From JACOND01 sp965202795 (GTDB lineage Bacteria; Bdellovibrionota; Bdellovibrionia; Bdellovibrionales; UBA1609), in contig OZ241848.1 in assembly GCA_965202795.1 (NCBI GenBank), positions 682,001 to 746,000 of the forward strand: a stretch of DNA of 64,000 nucleotides. Direction: 5' to 3'. The translations under genes and the position numbers were made by a program. Below, piece after piece: positions 40,767 through 49,538 of the stretch. The notes beneath the pieces were generated by a model. It worked only from the letters and a program-made list of their open reading frames with translations. It made no database searches and had not been told where the DNA came from. Position 1 is the stretch's first letter, and every line of letters begins with the position of its first letter.

Positions 40767-41906
40767 ATGCCAAAAAAAAATCCGGCAAAAAAAAGGCTCT
40801 GGAAGCGGGTTGAGTCCTTTGGCCATCTCAAAAAAGCCTTTCTGATTGGAGGGCTGGGGCTTTCCAATCTTGCGGTTTTGGGCTTCGCGCTGGGAATGTA
40901 TTTTCAGAGCCGGGAGCCGGGAGAGCGGTTTTTCTCTCATGGCGACCGGCTTGACCACAACTTTGAGCGGATCGAAAAAGATCTGGAGCGCCGCTGCCGG
41001 AGCAAAATTGACGCTGTCCAGTCAGGGGAAAAGGACGCCCAGTATTGCAGCGTGGAGCTGAAGCAAAAATACGGCCGGGCCTCCTACACAGTCAAGCAGA
41101 GATTTAAGATTGAAAGGGAGGGGGATGGAGAGCAGGCAAAAATTGTCTTTACAAGCGCCAACTCGCGGATTCGCGGGGGAACAGGCTTTGCCAGCAAAAC
41201 CGAGGGCAAGTATTGCGAGGACTGCAAGGCTGAGATGAGGATCAGCGCGGGCGGCATGAACGAGTTTATGAGCCAGTTTATAGATCTTGCGAGAGACGCG
41301 GTTTATGAGGAGATGCGGGAGGCCCTTGACCGGGAAAAAACAGACTATGACAGCAGGGAGAGCGACAGAAAGGCCGGGCTTCGCAAAGAGAGAAACTGCG
41401 AGGGCGACTGGGACGAGGGCGAGGGTTATTTCACCCCTTTTGACTTTGAGGGGCAGATGAGCTGTGAGACCAGAAGGCTTTCGCAAATTCCCCCTATGGA
41501 GCGGGACAATTATTACTATCAAAACATTCAGCCGCGGCTTTGGGAGGCTGTCCGGTCTGATGACAGCGATCTTTTTTTGGATGGAGATTTTTGGAATCAG
41601 TTTAACGATCCCTTCAGGCACTCTTTCTCCGTCCGGGCCTCCGCCGGCCTTCTCAAAAAATACCATGAGGACTGGAGAAATACTTTCAACAGCTATGAGG
41701 ACGAGGCCGGGCGCCAGGCCTACCTTAAGCTGGTGAGAGAGGACGCCAGACAGTATTTGAGGCTTCTCCCGCCGGAGCGGGCTGAAGCGGATCTTTATAA
41801 TTTAAACCGCGGGTTTCGCGGCCATCAGCTGTTTAAGCAGGATTTTGCCAGGGGCGCAACAGGCTCTGCCGGGCAGCTGATCCAGCAGACAAACACTTTG
41901 TATTGA
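40767..41906 (+). CDS. Membrane-anchored protein of unknown function, long paralogue
   Basis: 379 residues. A basic N-terminus (KKNPAKKRLWKRVESF) and one helix (about 25-44) make it a type II inner-membrane protein with a large periplasmic domain. The domain has paired Cys in KYCEDCKAEM and further Cys in RCRSKIDAVQ, YCSVELKQKY, ERNCEGDW and MSCETRR, which could form disulfides. Many charged helices follow, with an aromatic-rich end (YLKLVREDARQYLRLLPPER). No family is recognised. It shares its first about 55 residues with the preceding gene, a recent N-terminal duplication. Well spaced after AGGCGGCG. Confidence 0.7.
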   Translation: MPKKNPAKKRLWKRVESFGHLKKAFLIGGLGLSNLAVLGFALGMYFQSREPGERFFSHGDRLDHNFERIEKDLERRCRSKIDAVQSGEKDAQYCSVELKQKYGRASYTVKQRFKIEREGDGEQAKIVFTSANSRIRGGTGFASKTEGKYCEDCKAEMRISAGGMNEFMSQFIDLARDAVYEEMREALDREKTDYDSRESDRKAGLRKERNCEGDWDEGEGYFTPFDFEGQMSCETRRLSQIPPMERDNYYYQNIQPRLWEAVRSDDSDLFLDGDFWNQFNDPFRHSFSVRASAGLLKKYHEDWRNTFNSYEDEAGRQAYLKLVREDARQYLRLLPPERAEADLYNLNRGFRGHQLFKQDFARGATGSAGQLIQQTNTLY

Positions 41907-41951
41907 TTTTTCCAGCCTGAGATTTGCCTGAAAAAAGCTTTTGAGAAAAAA

Positions 41952-42039
41952 AAGGCCGCCGCCTGATGTTTTTCAGAGATGAAAAAAAAACAAGGCTGAC
42001 CTTCAGTGATGCCCAGAGTCAGAAGGCGGCGGCGGCCTT
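41952..42039. repeat. 12-bp inverted repeat between convergent genes
   Basis: AAGGCCGCCGCC (41952-41963) and GGCGGCGGCCTT (42028-42039) are exact reverse complements. They enclose A-rich sequence between the two convergent gene ends, and the right arm lies within the last codons of the outer-membrane protein. A bidirectional terminator role is possible. Confidence 0.4.
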
Positions 42040-43287
42040 AGCCAAAAATCCAAAAAAAGAGCTTTTCCCCTGAAAGAGCCAGCCGCCCTGAAGCCCAAAA
42101 AAAAGGCGGCTTTCTGTTTTCCAGTCTGCCTGAAGGCCAATCTCATAGTCAAATTTTTTGCCCTGAAAGCTCTGCCGCGCGGCGGCATTCGGAGAAAGCT
42201 CCAGGCTTCCCTCCTCAAGCAGGCTGAAAACCAGCCGCGGCGCAAAATAAGCTCCATGGCTTATCCGGCCCTCCTCAATAAAAATTTTATCTGCCTGAGC
42301 CGCGCCGGCGGCGCCAGCCGGCGGCGCGGCAAAATAATGGTTCCAAAAAAGCAGCGCGGCGTCATAGCCGGGGTGAAAGGAAAAGCCCTCTGAGGCAAAT
42401 CCAGCTTTGGCCTCCAGCCGGGGGGAAAGAGCTATGGGGATTTCCATCCCCCCCTCCAGCGCCCAGCCCATGGCGGTTTTCTCTTCTTGAAACAGCCAGC
42501 TGAAAGATGACTGAATGTCCCATTTCGCGGCGCCATACTCTCCAAAAACCTCAGCGCCGCCCGCCTCTGCCGGGCTGCCAGAGGCCGCGCCCCCAAAATG
42601 ATGGCGCCAAAAGCCCTCTAAATTCCAGCTGGCGCCCTTCAGGCCGCCCTGAAGCAGGGCAAAGGCCCCGCCCGCCGGACAGAGCTGGCAGACAATGGCC
42701 GGCTGCAGATAAAAAGGCTCTCTCTCCAGGCGAAGCGACAGCTGATCTCCAAGCGAAAGCCAGCGCTCAAAAGGGCCTCTTTCCGCGGAATAAGTGACTC
42801 CCAGGCCAAAGTCCAGCGGCGCCCTTCCTATGTTGAGCCGAAAAAACTCTGTCTCATAAGAGAGATAAAACTGGGAGACTTTTAAAAAAAGAGGGGAATC
42901 TGAAAGGCCTGCGGCGGCGGCTTTTGATTTTCCGGCAAAAAAAAGCGCGCCCGCGGAGCGAAAAAACCCGGGCGCCGGGCGAAAATGATCCGCGCCTCCG
43001 CGGTGATGAAGGTCCAGCCGGCTGAAAACCCTTAAGCCGTCAATGATTTGAAGCTCCGGCTTCAGGGCCAGGTGATAGGCTCCGAAGGCTGCTTTCTCCG
43101 GGGATTTTCCAAAATAAGCCTCCGCCCGCGCAAAGCCGGTCCAGTCTGCTGTCAGGGCATGAAGCGGAGCCGGAGCTGCCAGAGCCGCCAAAAAAAAACC
43201 CCGGGCGGCCGCTGTCTGAAAAAACCGGACAAAAGAGCGGAAAACCCGCGGGCGCCAAAAAAAATCAGGCTCTGGGGCGGAAATCAT
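42019..43287 (-). CDS. Predicted outer-membrane beta-barrel protein
   Basis: 422 residues. A signal peptide is likely within residues 17-45 (AAARGFFLAALAAPAPLHAL, cleavage near HA-LTA). The mature part is made of alternating polar/aromatic strands such as GLRVFSRLDLHHRGG, FYLSYETEFFRLNIGRAPLD, GAKWDIQSSFSWLF-like segments, PRLVFSLLEEGSLELSPNAA and FDYEIGLQADWKTESRLFFG. It ends in LAKAAAAF, a C-terminal Phe as used for insertion by the BAM complex. There is no recognised family; it resembles porin-like or alginate-type barrels in general pattern. Its role in transport is unknown. It is alone on its strand segment, 158 bases from the bactofilin gene. Confidence 0.7.
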   Translation of the reverse strand: MISAPEPDFFWRPRVFRSFVRFFQTAAARGFFLAALAAPAPLHALTADWTGFARAEAYFGKSPEKAAFGAYHLALKPELQIIDGLRVFSRLDLHHRGGADHFRPAPGFFRSAGALFFAGKSKAAAAGLSDSPLFLKVSQFYLSYETEFFRLNIGRAPLDFGLGVTYSAERGPFERWLSLGDQLSLRLEREPFYLQPAIVCQLCPAGGAFALLQGGLKGASWNLEGFWRHHFGGAASGSPAEAGGAEVFGEYGAAKWDIQSSFSWLFQEEKTAMGWALEGGMEIPIALSPRLEAKAGFASEGFSFHPGYDAALLFWNHYFAAPPAGAAGAAQADKIFIEEGRISHGAYFAPRLVFSLLEEGSLELSPNAAARQSFQGKKFDYEIGLQADWKTESRLFFGLQGGWLFQGKSSFFGFLAKAAAAF

Positions 43288-43445
43288 TTTTTAAAAATTA
43301 ACCGGCGGCATTGTCTTTCGTCAAGAAAACCCCGCCTTAATGCCGCTTTGCCCCATAAGCTTTTTTCAAGGGGTTTTTCTGGGGGGTTCCAGGGCGGGGC
43401 GCTGTCTCTTCCCGCCCGGCGGCGGGGGAATCAAAAAACCTCCGG

Positions 43446-43814
43446 CTAAGATTTTTTTGGCGGGGGTTTTTTGGAGGCGCCTTCAAAAAGAACTCCCTCT
43501 TTTATGGAGAGGCTGGGGGTGGAAATTTCGCCGCGGAAGCGGGCGGGAGGCTCTAAAACCGCGCTTTTTCGGGCGAGAATCCGGCCGGAAAACTCGCCCA
43601 AAAGAATCAGGCGGTCAATAAAAGCCTCGGCCTCCACTTTGGCGGAAGGCTCCACAACAAGGGTCCCTTCGCCCTCAATCCGCCCCTTCATTTCTCCGGC
43701 AAGCCTTGCAGCCCCCCGAAAGCGCAAAGCCCCCTCAAAAAAAGCCTCTTTTTCCAGCATGATTTGAAGAGGCTCCTCATCAAAGAGCGGCTTTTTTGAT
43801 GATTTTCCGGCCAT
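43446..43814 (-). CDS. Bactofilin (polymer-forming cytoskeletal protein)
   Basis: 122 residues. A right-handed beta-helix core of short repeating strands is seen: RFRGAARLAGEMKGRIEGEG, TLVVEPSAKVEAEAFIDRLI, LGEFSGRILARKSAVLEPPA, RFRGEISTPSLSIKEGVLFE. The G-x-I/L-x-G and A-x-V-x-A/G pattern and the total length fit bactofilins, which polymerise without nucleotides and place cell-wall or motility proteins. Disordered ends (KSSKKP and ASKKPPPKKS) flank the core, as usual. It sits 16 bases downstream of a K+ channel gene on the same strand. Confidence 0.85.
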   Translation of the reverse strand: MAGKSSKKPLFDEEPLQIMLEKEAFFEGALRFRGAARLAGEMKGRIEGEGTLVVEPSAKVEAEAFIDRLILLGEFSGRILARKSAVLEPPARFRGEISTPSLSIKEGVLFEGASKKPPPKKS

Positions 43815-43830
43815 GGCTTTTTACGCGCGC

Positions 43831-44184
43831 CTATGAGGCTCTCCGGCTGGAGGCTGCCGGGGCCATGGCAGAGGCCAAAACAGCGGCAAAGCTCAAAAAA
43901 AACATCACTCCAAAAATGATCAGGGCCGCGCCAATGGCCCGGCCCCAGCCGGTCATGGGAAAAACATCGCCGTAGCCGACTGTGGAGACTGTGCAAAGCG
44001 CCCACCAGAGCGCGTCCCAGTAGCTCCCCACATTGGGGTTGGCCGGGCTTTCAAAATGATAAAACCCCCAGGCAGCCAAAAACATAATGCCGTTTCCCAC
44101 CGCCGCAAAATAGGCCAAAAGCGGGCTGGCAAGGGTTTTCAAAAGGGCAAAGGAAAATTTTGGTATGTGGCGCAGCTTAAGCAT
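43831..44184 (-). CDS. Two-helix potassium channel
   Basis: 117 residues. Two membrane helices (about 22-42 and 84-108) flank a pore loop with WWALCTVSTVGYGDVFPMTG; TVGYGD (68-73) is the K+ selectivity filter. This is the minimal KcsA/ion_trans_2 unit and would form tetramers. There is no cytoplasmic RCK/TrkA domain, so gating is not obvious. ATG is preceded by a weak ribosome site. It ends 16 bases before the bactofilin gene, suggesting an operon. Confidence 0.88.
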   Translation of the reverse strand: MLKLRHIPKFSFALLKTLASPLLAYFAAVGNGIMFLAAWGFYHFESPANPNVGSYWDALWWALCTVSTVGYGDVFPMTGWGRAIGAALIIFGVMFFLSFAAVLASAMAPAASSRRAS

Positions 44185-44365
44185 TTTTCTCCGCGCCTCC
44201 CTGAAGGTTTAAGCGGCGCCGGCTAAATATTCGCCCCGGCAGCCCTGCCTGTCTTATAAGCCTTTAATCAGGCTGCTGACAAGCTGATCAAGGCTTTTTC
44301 TGTTTTAAAGAGGATGGCCGGGCCTCTTGCCGGCTGTTCCGGCGGATCCGTCTGAAGCTGAATTT

Positions 44366-47056
44366 TTAACTGGAGCCGCCTGAGGGGCCGCTCTCATGGC
44401 TGCCGCTGATGTTTTCAGCTCCGCTGCCGGAAGAAGCCTTATTGTCAGCGCCAGCGCCGCTTCCCAGACCGCTTTCAGAGTCATTGTTGGAGGGGCTGCC
44501 ATGGCTGGGGGCTGAGTCATCGTCATCAACAAGCGCGGCGCCGGTGACTTTTTCGCCCTTTTTCAGCTTAATGAGGCGGACGCCCTGCGAGACTCGGCCC
44601 ACCACAGAGATGTCAGAAAGCGCAAAGCGAATGGCCTGCCCCTGGTTTGTTGTGATCAGAGCCTGCTGGCCGGGAGTGACCATGCGGGCATAAACCACAT
44701 CCCCTGTCCTCTCTGTGATTTTTTGGCCGAGCACTCCGCCTCCGCCCCGGCGCTGAACCCGAAATTGAGAGACTCTGACCCTTTTGCCAAAGCCTTTTTC
44801 TGTGACAACCAGGATTTCCGGGCCGCCGGCGCCAAGCTTGGAGGGAGCGGGCGCCTGGCTGCCCTCATCCGCGCGCGCCGCAGAGTCTTCCAGATCTGCG
44901 CTTTCAGATCCCGGCGCGGGCTGGCGGGGAACAATCTCCATGGAAACCACAAAGTCGCCCTTTTTCAGCCGCAGGCCGCGCACGCCGCGGGAGGCCCGGC
45001 CGGTGGACCGGATATCGCCCTCTTTGAACCGAATGGCTTTGCCCCTGCGGGTGAATATGAGAAAATCCCCATTCCCCTGGCCCAGCTGAACATCCTGCAG
45101 CTCGTCGCCCCTGTCAATGGAGAGCGCGGTCACGCCGCCTGAGCGGGGGCGGGCAAACAGCTTCAGCAGGGACCGCTTCAAGATTCCCTTTTTTGTGATC
45201 ATCCCTACAGAGGCTCCTTCTGAAAGATCCCTGAGCGGCAGGACCGCGCGGGCCTCCTCCCCCTCTCTCAGCTGAAGAAGGTTTTTGAGCGATCGGGCTT
45301 TGGCCAGGCGGCTGCCGGAGGGAATGCGAAAAACATCCATCCAGTGAAGCCTGCCGGCGGATGAAAAAACCATCATTCTGTCGCGGGAGCCGGCTCCCCA
45401 GACCTTCCAGACAAAATCCCCCTCTGTGCGAAACTCCCAGCCCTTGAGGCCCTTTCCGCCCCTTCTCTGCAGCCGGTATTCCTGCAGCGGGATTCTTTTG
45501 ACCAGCCCCTTGAAAGTCAAAAACACAACAACATCCTCTTCAGGAATCAAATCGCGGTCAGTGATTTCGCCCTCAGCCTCAACAATCCGCGTCCGGCGGG
45601 GCCGGCCGTAAGCGGCTTTTATCTCCTCCAGCTCGCCGCGCAAAAGCCCCTCGATTTTTTTCTCGCTGGAGAGCAAATCTTCCAGATGAGCGGCCAGCCG
45701 GGCCGTCTCCTCCCGGTCTTTTTCCAGGGTTTTTCTCTCCATGCCGGTCAGCTTCTGCAGGCGCATCTCCAGAATGGCTTTGGCCTGCCTGTGGGAAAAC
45801 TTCAGATCGGAGATCAGCCCGCGGCGGGCGTCCGCCGCTGAGGGGGAGCGCCGGATCAGCGCGATCACCTCATCAATTTGATCCAGGGCTTTTTTCAGCC
45901 CCTCCAGAATGTGAAGCTTTTCCTGCGCTTTTCTGAGATCAAAAATCAGCCGGCGGGCGATTACATTTTTGCGGTGCTCAATAAACACCAAAAGCATTTG
46001 CTTTAAATTGAAAATTTTTGGCTGGTTCCGCTTGTCCAGGGCGAGAAAAATGATTCCAAAGCTGGTTTTCAGCTGGCTTCGCTTTTGCAGCTGGTTGAGC
46101 AGAACTTGGGGGCTGGCCCCTCTTTTCAGCTGAATGACAATCCGCATGCCCTCGCGCGAGGACTCGTCCCGTATGTCGGAGATTCCCTCAACCAGCTTGT
46201 CCTTTGCCAGCTGGGCTATGGACTCAATCAGCCGCGCCTTGTTGACCTGATAGGGAAGCTCCGTGACGAGGATCCGCGGCGGCCCCTTTCCCCCCTCGTC
46301 AATTTCCGTCACGGCGCTGAGAGTGATAACCCCCCGCCCCTTCATATAAGCCGATCGGATGGCCTCCCGCCCCTCTATGACCCCCGCTGTGGGAAAGTCC
46401 GGGCCGGGGACTTTTTCTATAAGCTCCAGAATGTCCGCCTCCGGCCGGTCCAAAAGAAACAGGCAGGCCTCAGTCACCTCGCTTAAGTTGTGCGGGGGGA
46501 TTTTGCTGGCCATGCCGACGGCGATCCCCTCGCTCCCGTTCACCAAAAGATTCGGATAGCGGGCGGGGAGAACCTGGGGAATAAAAAGGGTTTCATCGTA
46601 GTTGGGGCCAAAGGGAACGGTCTCTTTTTCTATGTCCCGGAGAAGCTCCCCGGCCAGCCGGGTCATTCGGATCTCCGTGTATCGGGGCGCCGCGGCGCTG
46701 TCCCCGTCAATGGAGCCAAAGTTCCCCTGCCCGTCAATCAGCGGCGCCTGCATGGAAAAATCCTGCGCCATTCTGACTATCGCGTCATAGACCGCCATCT
46801 CTCCGTGAGGGTGGTATTTTCCGATCACATCCCCCACGACCCGCGCGGATTTTTTATAGGGCTTGTCAAAGGTGTTGCTCAGATCCTTCATGGCAAAAAG
46901 GATCCGGCGGTGAACCGGCTTCAGGCCATCCCTCGCGTCGGGAAGCGCCCGGCCCACAATCACGCTCATGGAATACTGAAGATAGGACTCCCGCATCTCC
47001 CTGTTGATGTCCACAAGGGAAATGCCGTTTGCCCCCTCAATGCTCTTGCCGCTCAC
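44366..47056 (-). CDS. gyrA: DNA gyrase subunit A
   Basis: 896 residues. It cuts and rejoins DNA in the gyrase A2B2 complex. The catalytic tyrosine is Tyr126 in AAAPRYTEIRM. The quinolone region reads ARVVGDVIGKYHPHGEMAVY (71-90): the Ser83-equivalent (E. coli numbering) is Met87, and Asp87 is kept (Asp91). The GyrA box QRRGGKG is at about residue 556 and separates it from ParC. Six-blade C-terminal beta-pinwheel repeats follow, then an acidic/Ser-Gly tail (DNKASSGSGAENISGSHESG). It lies 58 bases downstream of gyrB. Confidence 0.96.
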   Translation of the reverse strand: MSGKSIEGANGISLVDINREMRESYLQYSMSVIVGRALPDARDGLKPVHRRILFAMKDLSNTFDKPYKKSARVVGDVIGKYHPHGEMAVYDAIVRMAQDFSMQAPLIDGQGNFGSIDGDSAAAPRYTEIRMTRLAGELLRDIEKETVPFGPNYDETLFIPQVLPARYPNLLVNGSEGIAVGMASKIPPHNLSEVTEACLFLLDRPEADILELIEKVPGPDFPTAGVIEGREAIRSAYMKGRGVITLSAVTEIDEGGKGPPRILVTELPYQVNKARLIESIAQLAKDKLVEGISDIRDESSREGMRIVIQLKRGASPQVLLNQLQKRSQLKTSFGIIFLALDKRNQPKIFNLKQMLLVFIEHRKNVIARRLIFDLRKAQEKLHILEGLKKALDQIDEVIALIRRSPSAADARRGLISDLKFSHRQAKAILEMRLQKLTGMERKTLEKDREETARLAAHLEDLLSSEKKIEGLLRGELEEIKAAYGRPRRTRIVEAEGEITDRDLIPEEDVVVFLTFKGLVKRIPLQEYRLQRRGGKGLKGWEFRTEGDFVWKVWGAGSRDRMMVFSSAGRLHWMDVFRIPSGSRLAKARSLKNLLQLREGEEARAVLPLRDLSEGASVGMITKKGILKRSLLKLFARPRSGGVTALSIDRGDELQDVQLGQGNGDFLIFTRRGKAIRFKEGDIRSTGRASRGVRGLRLKKGDFVVSMEIVPRQPAPGSESADLEDSAARADEGSQAPAPSKLGAGGPEILVVTEKGFGKRVRVSQFRVQRRGGGGVLGQKITERTGDVVYARMVTPGQQALITTNQGQAIRFALSDISVVGRVSQGVRLIKLKKGEKVTGAALVDDDDSAPSHGSPSNNDSESGLGSGAGADNKASSGSGAENISGSHESGPSGGSS

Positions 47057-47114
47057 AGATAAGCCCTCTCTTTTTTTTTAAGCCCTTTTTGCCGCCGCCC
47101 GCAGAGCCTGGCTG

Positions 47115-49538
47115 CTATATGTCAAGATCCCCGGCATTCAGGGCGTTGTTGCAGATAAAGTTCCGCCGCGGCTCAACCTGCTCGCCCATAAGAAGGGCAA
47201 AAGTCTCATTGGCGGCGAGCGCGTCATTGAGGCTGACCTTCAGCAGGCTCCGGTTTTCCGGGTTTAAGGTTGTCTCCCAAAGCTGCTCCGGATTCATCTC
47301 CCCAAGCCCCTTGTATCTTTGAATGTAAAGCCCTTTTTTGCATATTTCCGCGACCCGCGCGCCAAAATCCCGGTAGGAGTCAAATGTTTCGCTCTCCCCT
47401 TTGAAGCTCATGGCAAACGGCCGGGGAAGAAAAGCCTCCAGATCCTGGAAAAGCTTTTTCAGCTCCTTCCATTTTGGGGAGGCGGCAAGCTCCATGTCAA
47501 AACAGCTTTCCTGAACATGGCCAAAGCGGACAGTTTTTACATTCAGCCCGCCATCTTTTTCCAGCGATCCATTGCCGCCGCTGACTGAGCAGCTGACTTC
47601 CGAAAAGCCCAAAAGCGGCTGTTTTTGCAGCTCCCCGCCATAGGAGTTTATTTTTTTCATAAAGCTTTCGGGGCTTTTGAGGATTTCCTCCAGGCTTTCC
47701 TTTTGGCTGAGCATAAAGACCAAAACATGCTCCTCCAGCCGGCTGATCTGGCTCAGGGCTTTTTTGTAGGCCTGCGCGCCGGTGAGAAAGGGCTTGATTT
47801 CCTCCCTCCCCCTTCCCTCAAAGGAGATGTGGTCCAGCGCCCGGCGGAAAATCCGCTCATTGAGGGCCTGATCATCTTTCAGGTAAAAAATGTCTTTGCC
47901 CTGCTTCATCCGGTAAAGCGGCGGCTGGGCGATATAAATATGCCCGCGCTCCACTAGCTCCGGCATCTGCCGGTAAAAAAAAGTCAGCAGCAGGGTTTTT
48001 ATGTGGGAGCCGTCCACATCGGCGTCGGTCATAATGATAATTTTGTGATAGCGGATTTTTTCCAGCTCCATCTGGCCTTTGCCCACCCCCGCGCCTATGG
48101 CGGAGATTATGGTTCGGATTTCCTCGTTGGAGAGGACTTTGTCAAAGCGGGCTTTTTCGACATTGATGATTTTTCCCCTCAGCGGAAGCACCGCCTGAAT
48201 TTTCCGGTCCCGCCCCTGCTTGGCGCTGCCTCCGGCAGAATCCCCCTCAACCAGAAACAGCTCGCAAAGCCGGGGGTCTCTTTCCTGGCAGTCGGCCATT
48301 TTGCCCGGCAGCGAGCCGCTGTCCAGGGCGTTTTTTCTCCTGGTCAGCTCCCGCGCCTTGCGGGCCGCAATCCGCGCCTGCGCCGCCGCGGCGCATTTTT
48401 TTATGATTTTTTTCGCCTCTGAGGGGTTTTTGTCCAGCCAGGTCGAAAGCTTGTCGCTGAAAAAGCCCTCCACAATTCCCTTGACCTCGCTGTTGCCCAG
48501 CTTGGTTTTTGTCTGGCCCTCAAACTGCGGCTCCTTGACTTTGACAGAGATGATGGCCGTCAGGCCCTCCCGGACATCCTCGCCCTCAAGGCTTGTCTTG
48601 AGGTCCTTGAGAAGGCCCTCCGACTGGGCGTAAGTGTTGATGGTTCTGGTCAGCCCGGTCCGAAAGCCTGAAAGGTGGGTCCCGCCCTCTATAGTGCCAA
48701 TGTTGTTGCAGTAGCTGAAAACGCTCTCCTTATAGGCCGCGCTCCACTGAAGGGCGATCTGGGCATGGACATCGCCTTTGATCCCCTCAAAAAAAACCGG
48801 CTCCGGGTGAATGGGGCTTTGCCCCCGGCTGAGGTAAGAGACAAACTCCCTCAGGCCCTCCCTGTAGCAAAAGGCCTCCTCCCTGCCGGAGCGCTCGTCT
48901 TTGAGGGAGATTTCCAGCCCCTGGTTGAGGAAAGCAAGCTCCCTGAACCTAGTGGCCAGCGTGTCAAAAGAAAACACTGTTTTTTCATCCTTAAAGATCT
49001 CCCGGTCCGGCTTGAACGCGGTTTTTGTCCCTGTTTCCTCTGTGGGCTTCAGCTTTTCAACTGGGGACGAGGGAATCCCCTTTTCATAAGACTGCCTGAA
49101 GACAAACCCCTCGCGGCGAACCTCTACAGAGCAGAACCGGGAGAGCGCGTTCACCACAGAGGCGCCCACGCCATGAAGGCCGCCGGAAACCTTGTAAGTG
49201 TCCTTGTTGAACTTGCCGCCGGCATGGAGCAGGGTCATGACAACCTCAAGGGCGGATTTTCCCTTTTTGTGCTCGCCGACGGGGATGCCCCGGCCATTGT
49301 CCTGAACTGTGACGGAGCCATCCTCGTGAAGGGTCACAATGATTTTGCTGCAAAACCCGGCAAGGCTTTCATCCACGGAGTTGTCCACAATCTCATAGAC
49401 AAGATGGTGGTAGCCGCGGTGGGAGGTGTCGCCGATATACATGCCCGGCCGCTTTCGGACAGCGGCCAGCCCCTCCAAAACCTGGATGGACTGAGCTGTG
49501 TAGCCGGGATTTGAGAGCTGTTCGGGGGCTTCTTTCAT
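47115..49538 (-). CDS. gyrB: DNA gyrase subunit B
   Basis: 807 residues. It is the ATPase of gyrase. GHKL motifs are YEIVDNSVDESLAGF, VQDNGRGIPVGEHKKGK and HAGGKFNKDTYKVSGGLHGV. The TOPRIM metal site has LVEGDSAGGSAKQGRDRK and MTDADVDGSHIKTLLLTFFY. The C-terminal EMNPEQLWETTLNPENRSLL contacts GyrA. Complete, usual length. Its start overlaps recF by four bases and gyrA follows it: the recF-gyrB-gyrA order of many bacteria, where dnaA and dnaN normally stand upstream but are replaced here by a type III restriction gene. Confidence 0.97.
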   Translation of the reverse strand: MKEAPEQLSNPGYTAQSIQVLEGLAAVRKRPGMYIGDTSHRGYHHLVYEIVDNSVDESLAGFCSKIIVTLHEDGSVTVQDNGRGIPVGEHKKGKSALEVVMTLLHAGGKFNKDTYKVSGGLHGVGASVVNALSRFCSVEVRREGFVFRQSYEKGIPSSPVEKLKPTEETGTKTAFKPDREIFKDEKTVFSFDTLATRFRELAFLNQGLEISLKDERSGREEAFCYREGLREFVSYLSRGQSPIHPEPVFFEGIKGDVHAQIALQWSAAYKESVFSYCNNIGTIEGGTHLSGFRTGLTRTINTYAQSEGLLKDLKTSLEGEDVREGLTAIISVKVKEPQFEGQTKTKLGNSEVKGIVEGFFSDKLSTWLDKNPSEAKKIIKKCAAAAQARIAARKARELTRRKNALDSGSLPGKMADCQERDPRLCELFLVEGDSAGGSAKQGRDRKIQAVLPLRGKIINVEKARFDKVLSNEEIRTIISAIGAGVGKGQMELEKIRYHKIIIMTDADVDGSHIKTLLLTFFYRQMPELVERGHIYIAQPPLYRMKQGKDIFYLKDDQALNERIFRRALDHISFEGRGREEIKPFLTGAQAYKKALSQISRLEEHVLVFMLSQKESLEEILKSPESFMKKINSYGGELQKQPLLGFSEVSCSVSGGNGSLEKDGGLNVKTVRFGHVQESCFDMELAASPKWKELKKLFQDLEAFLPRPFAMSFKGESETFDSYRDFGARVAEICKKGLYIQRYKGLGEMNPEQLWETTLNPENRSLLKVSLNDALAANETFALLMGEQVEPRRNFICNNALNAGDLDI

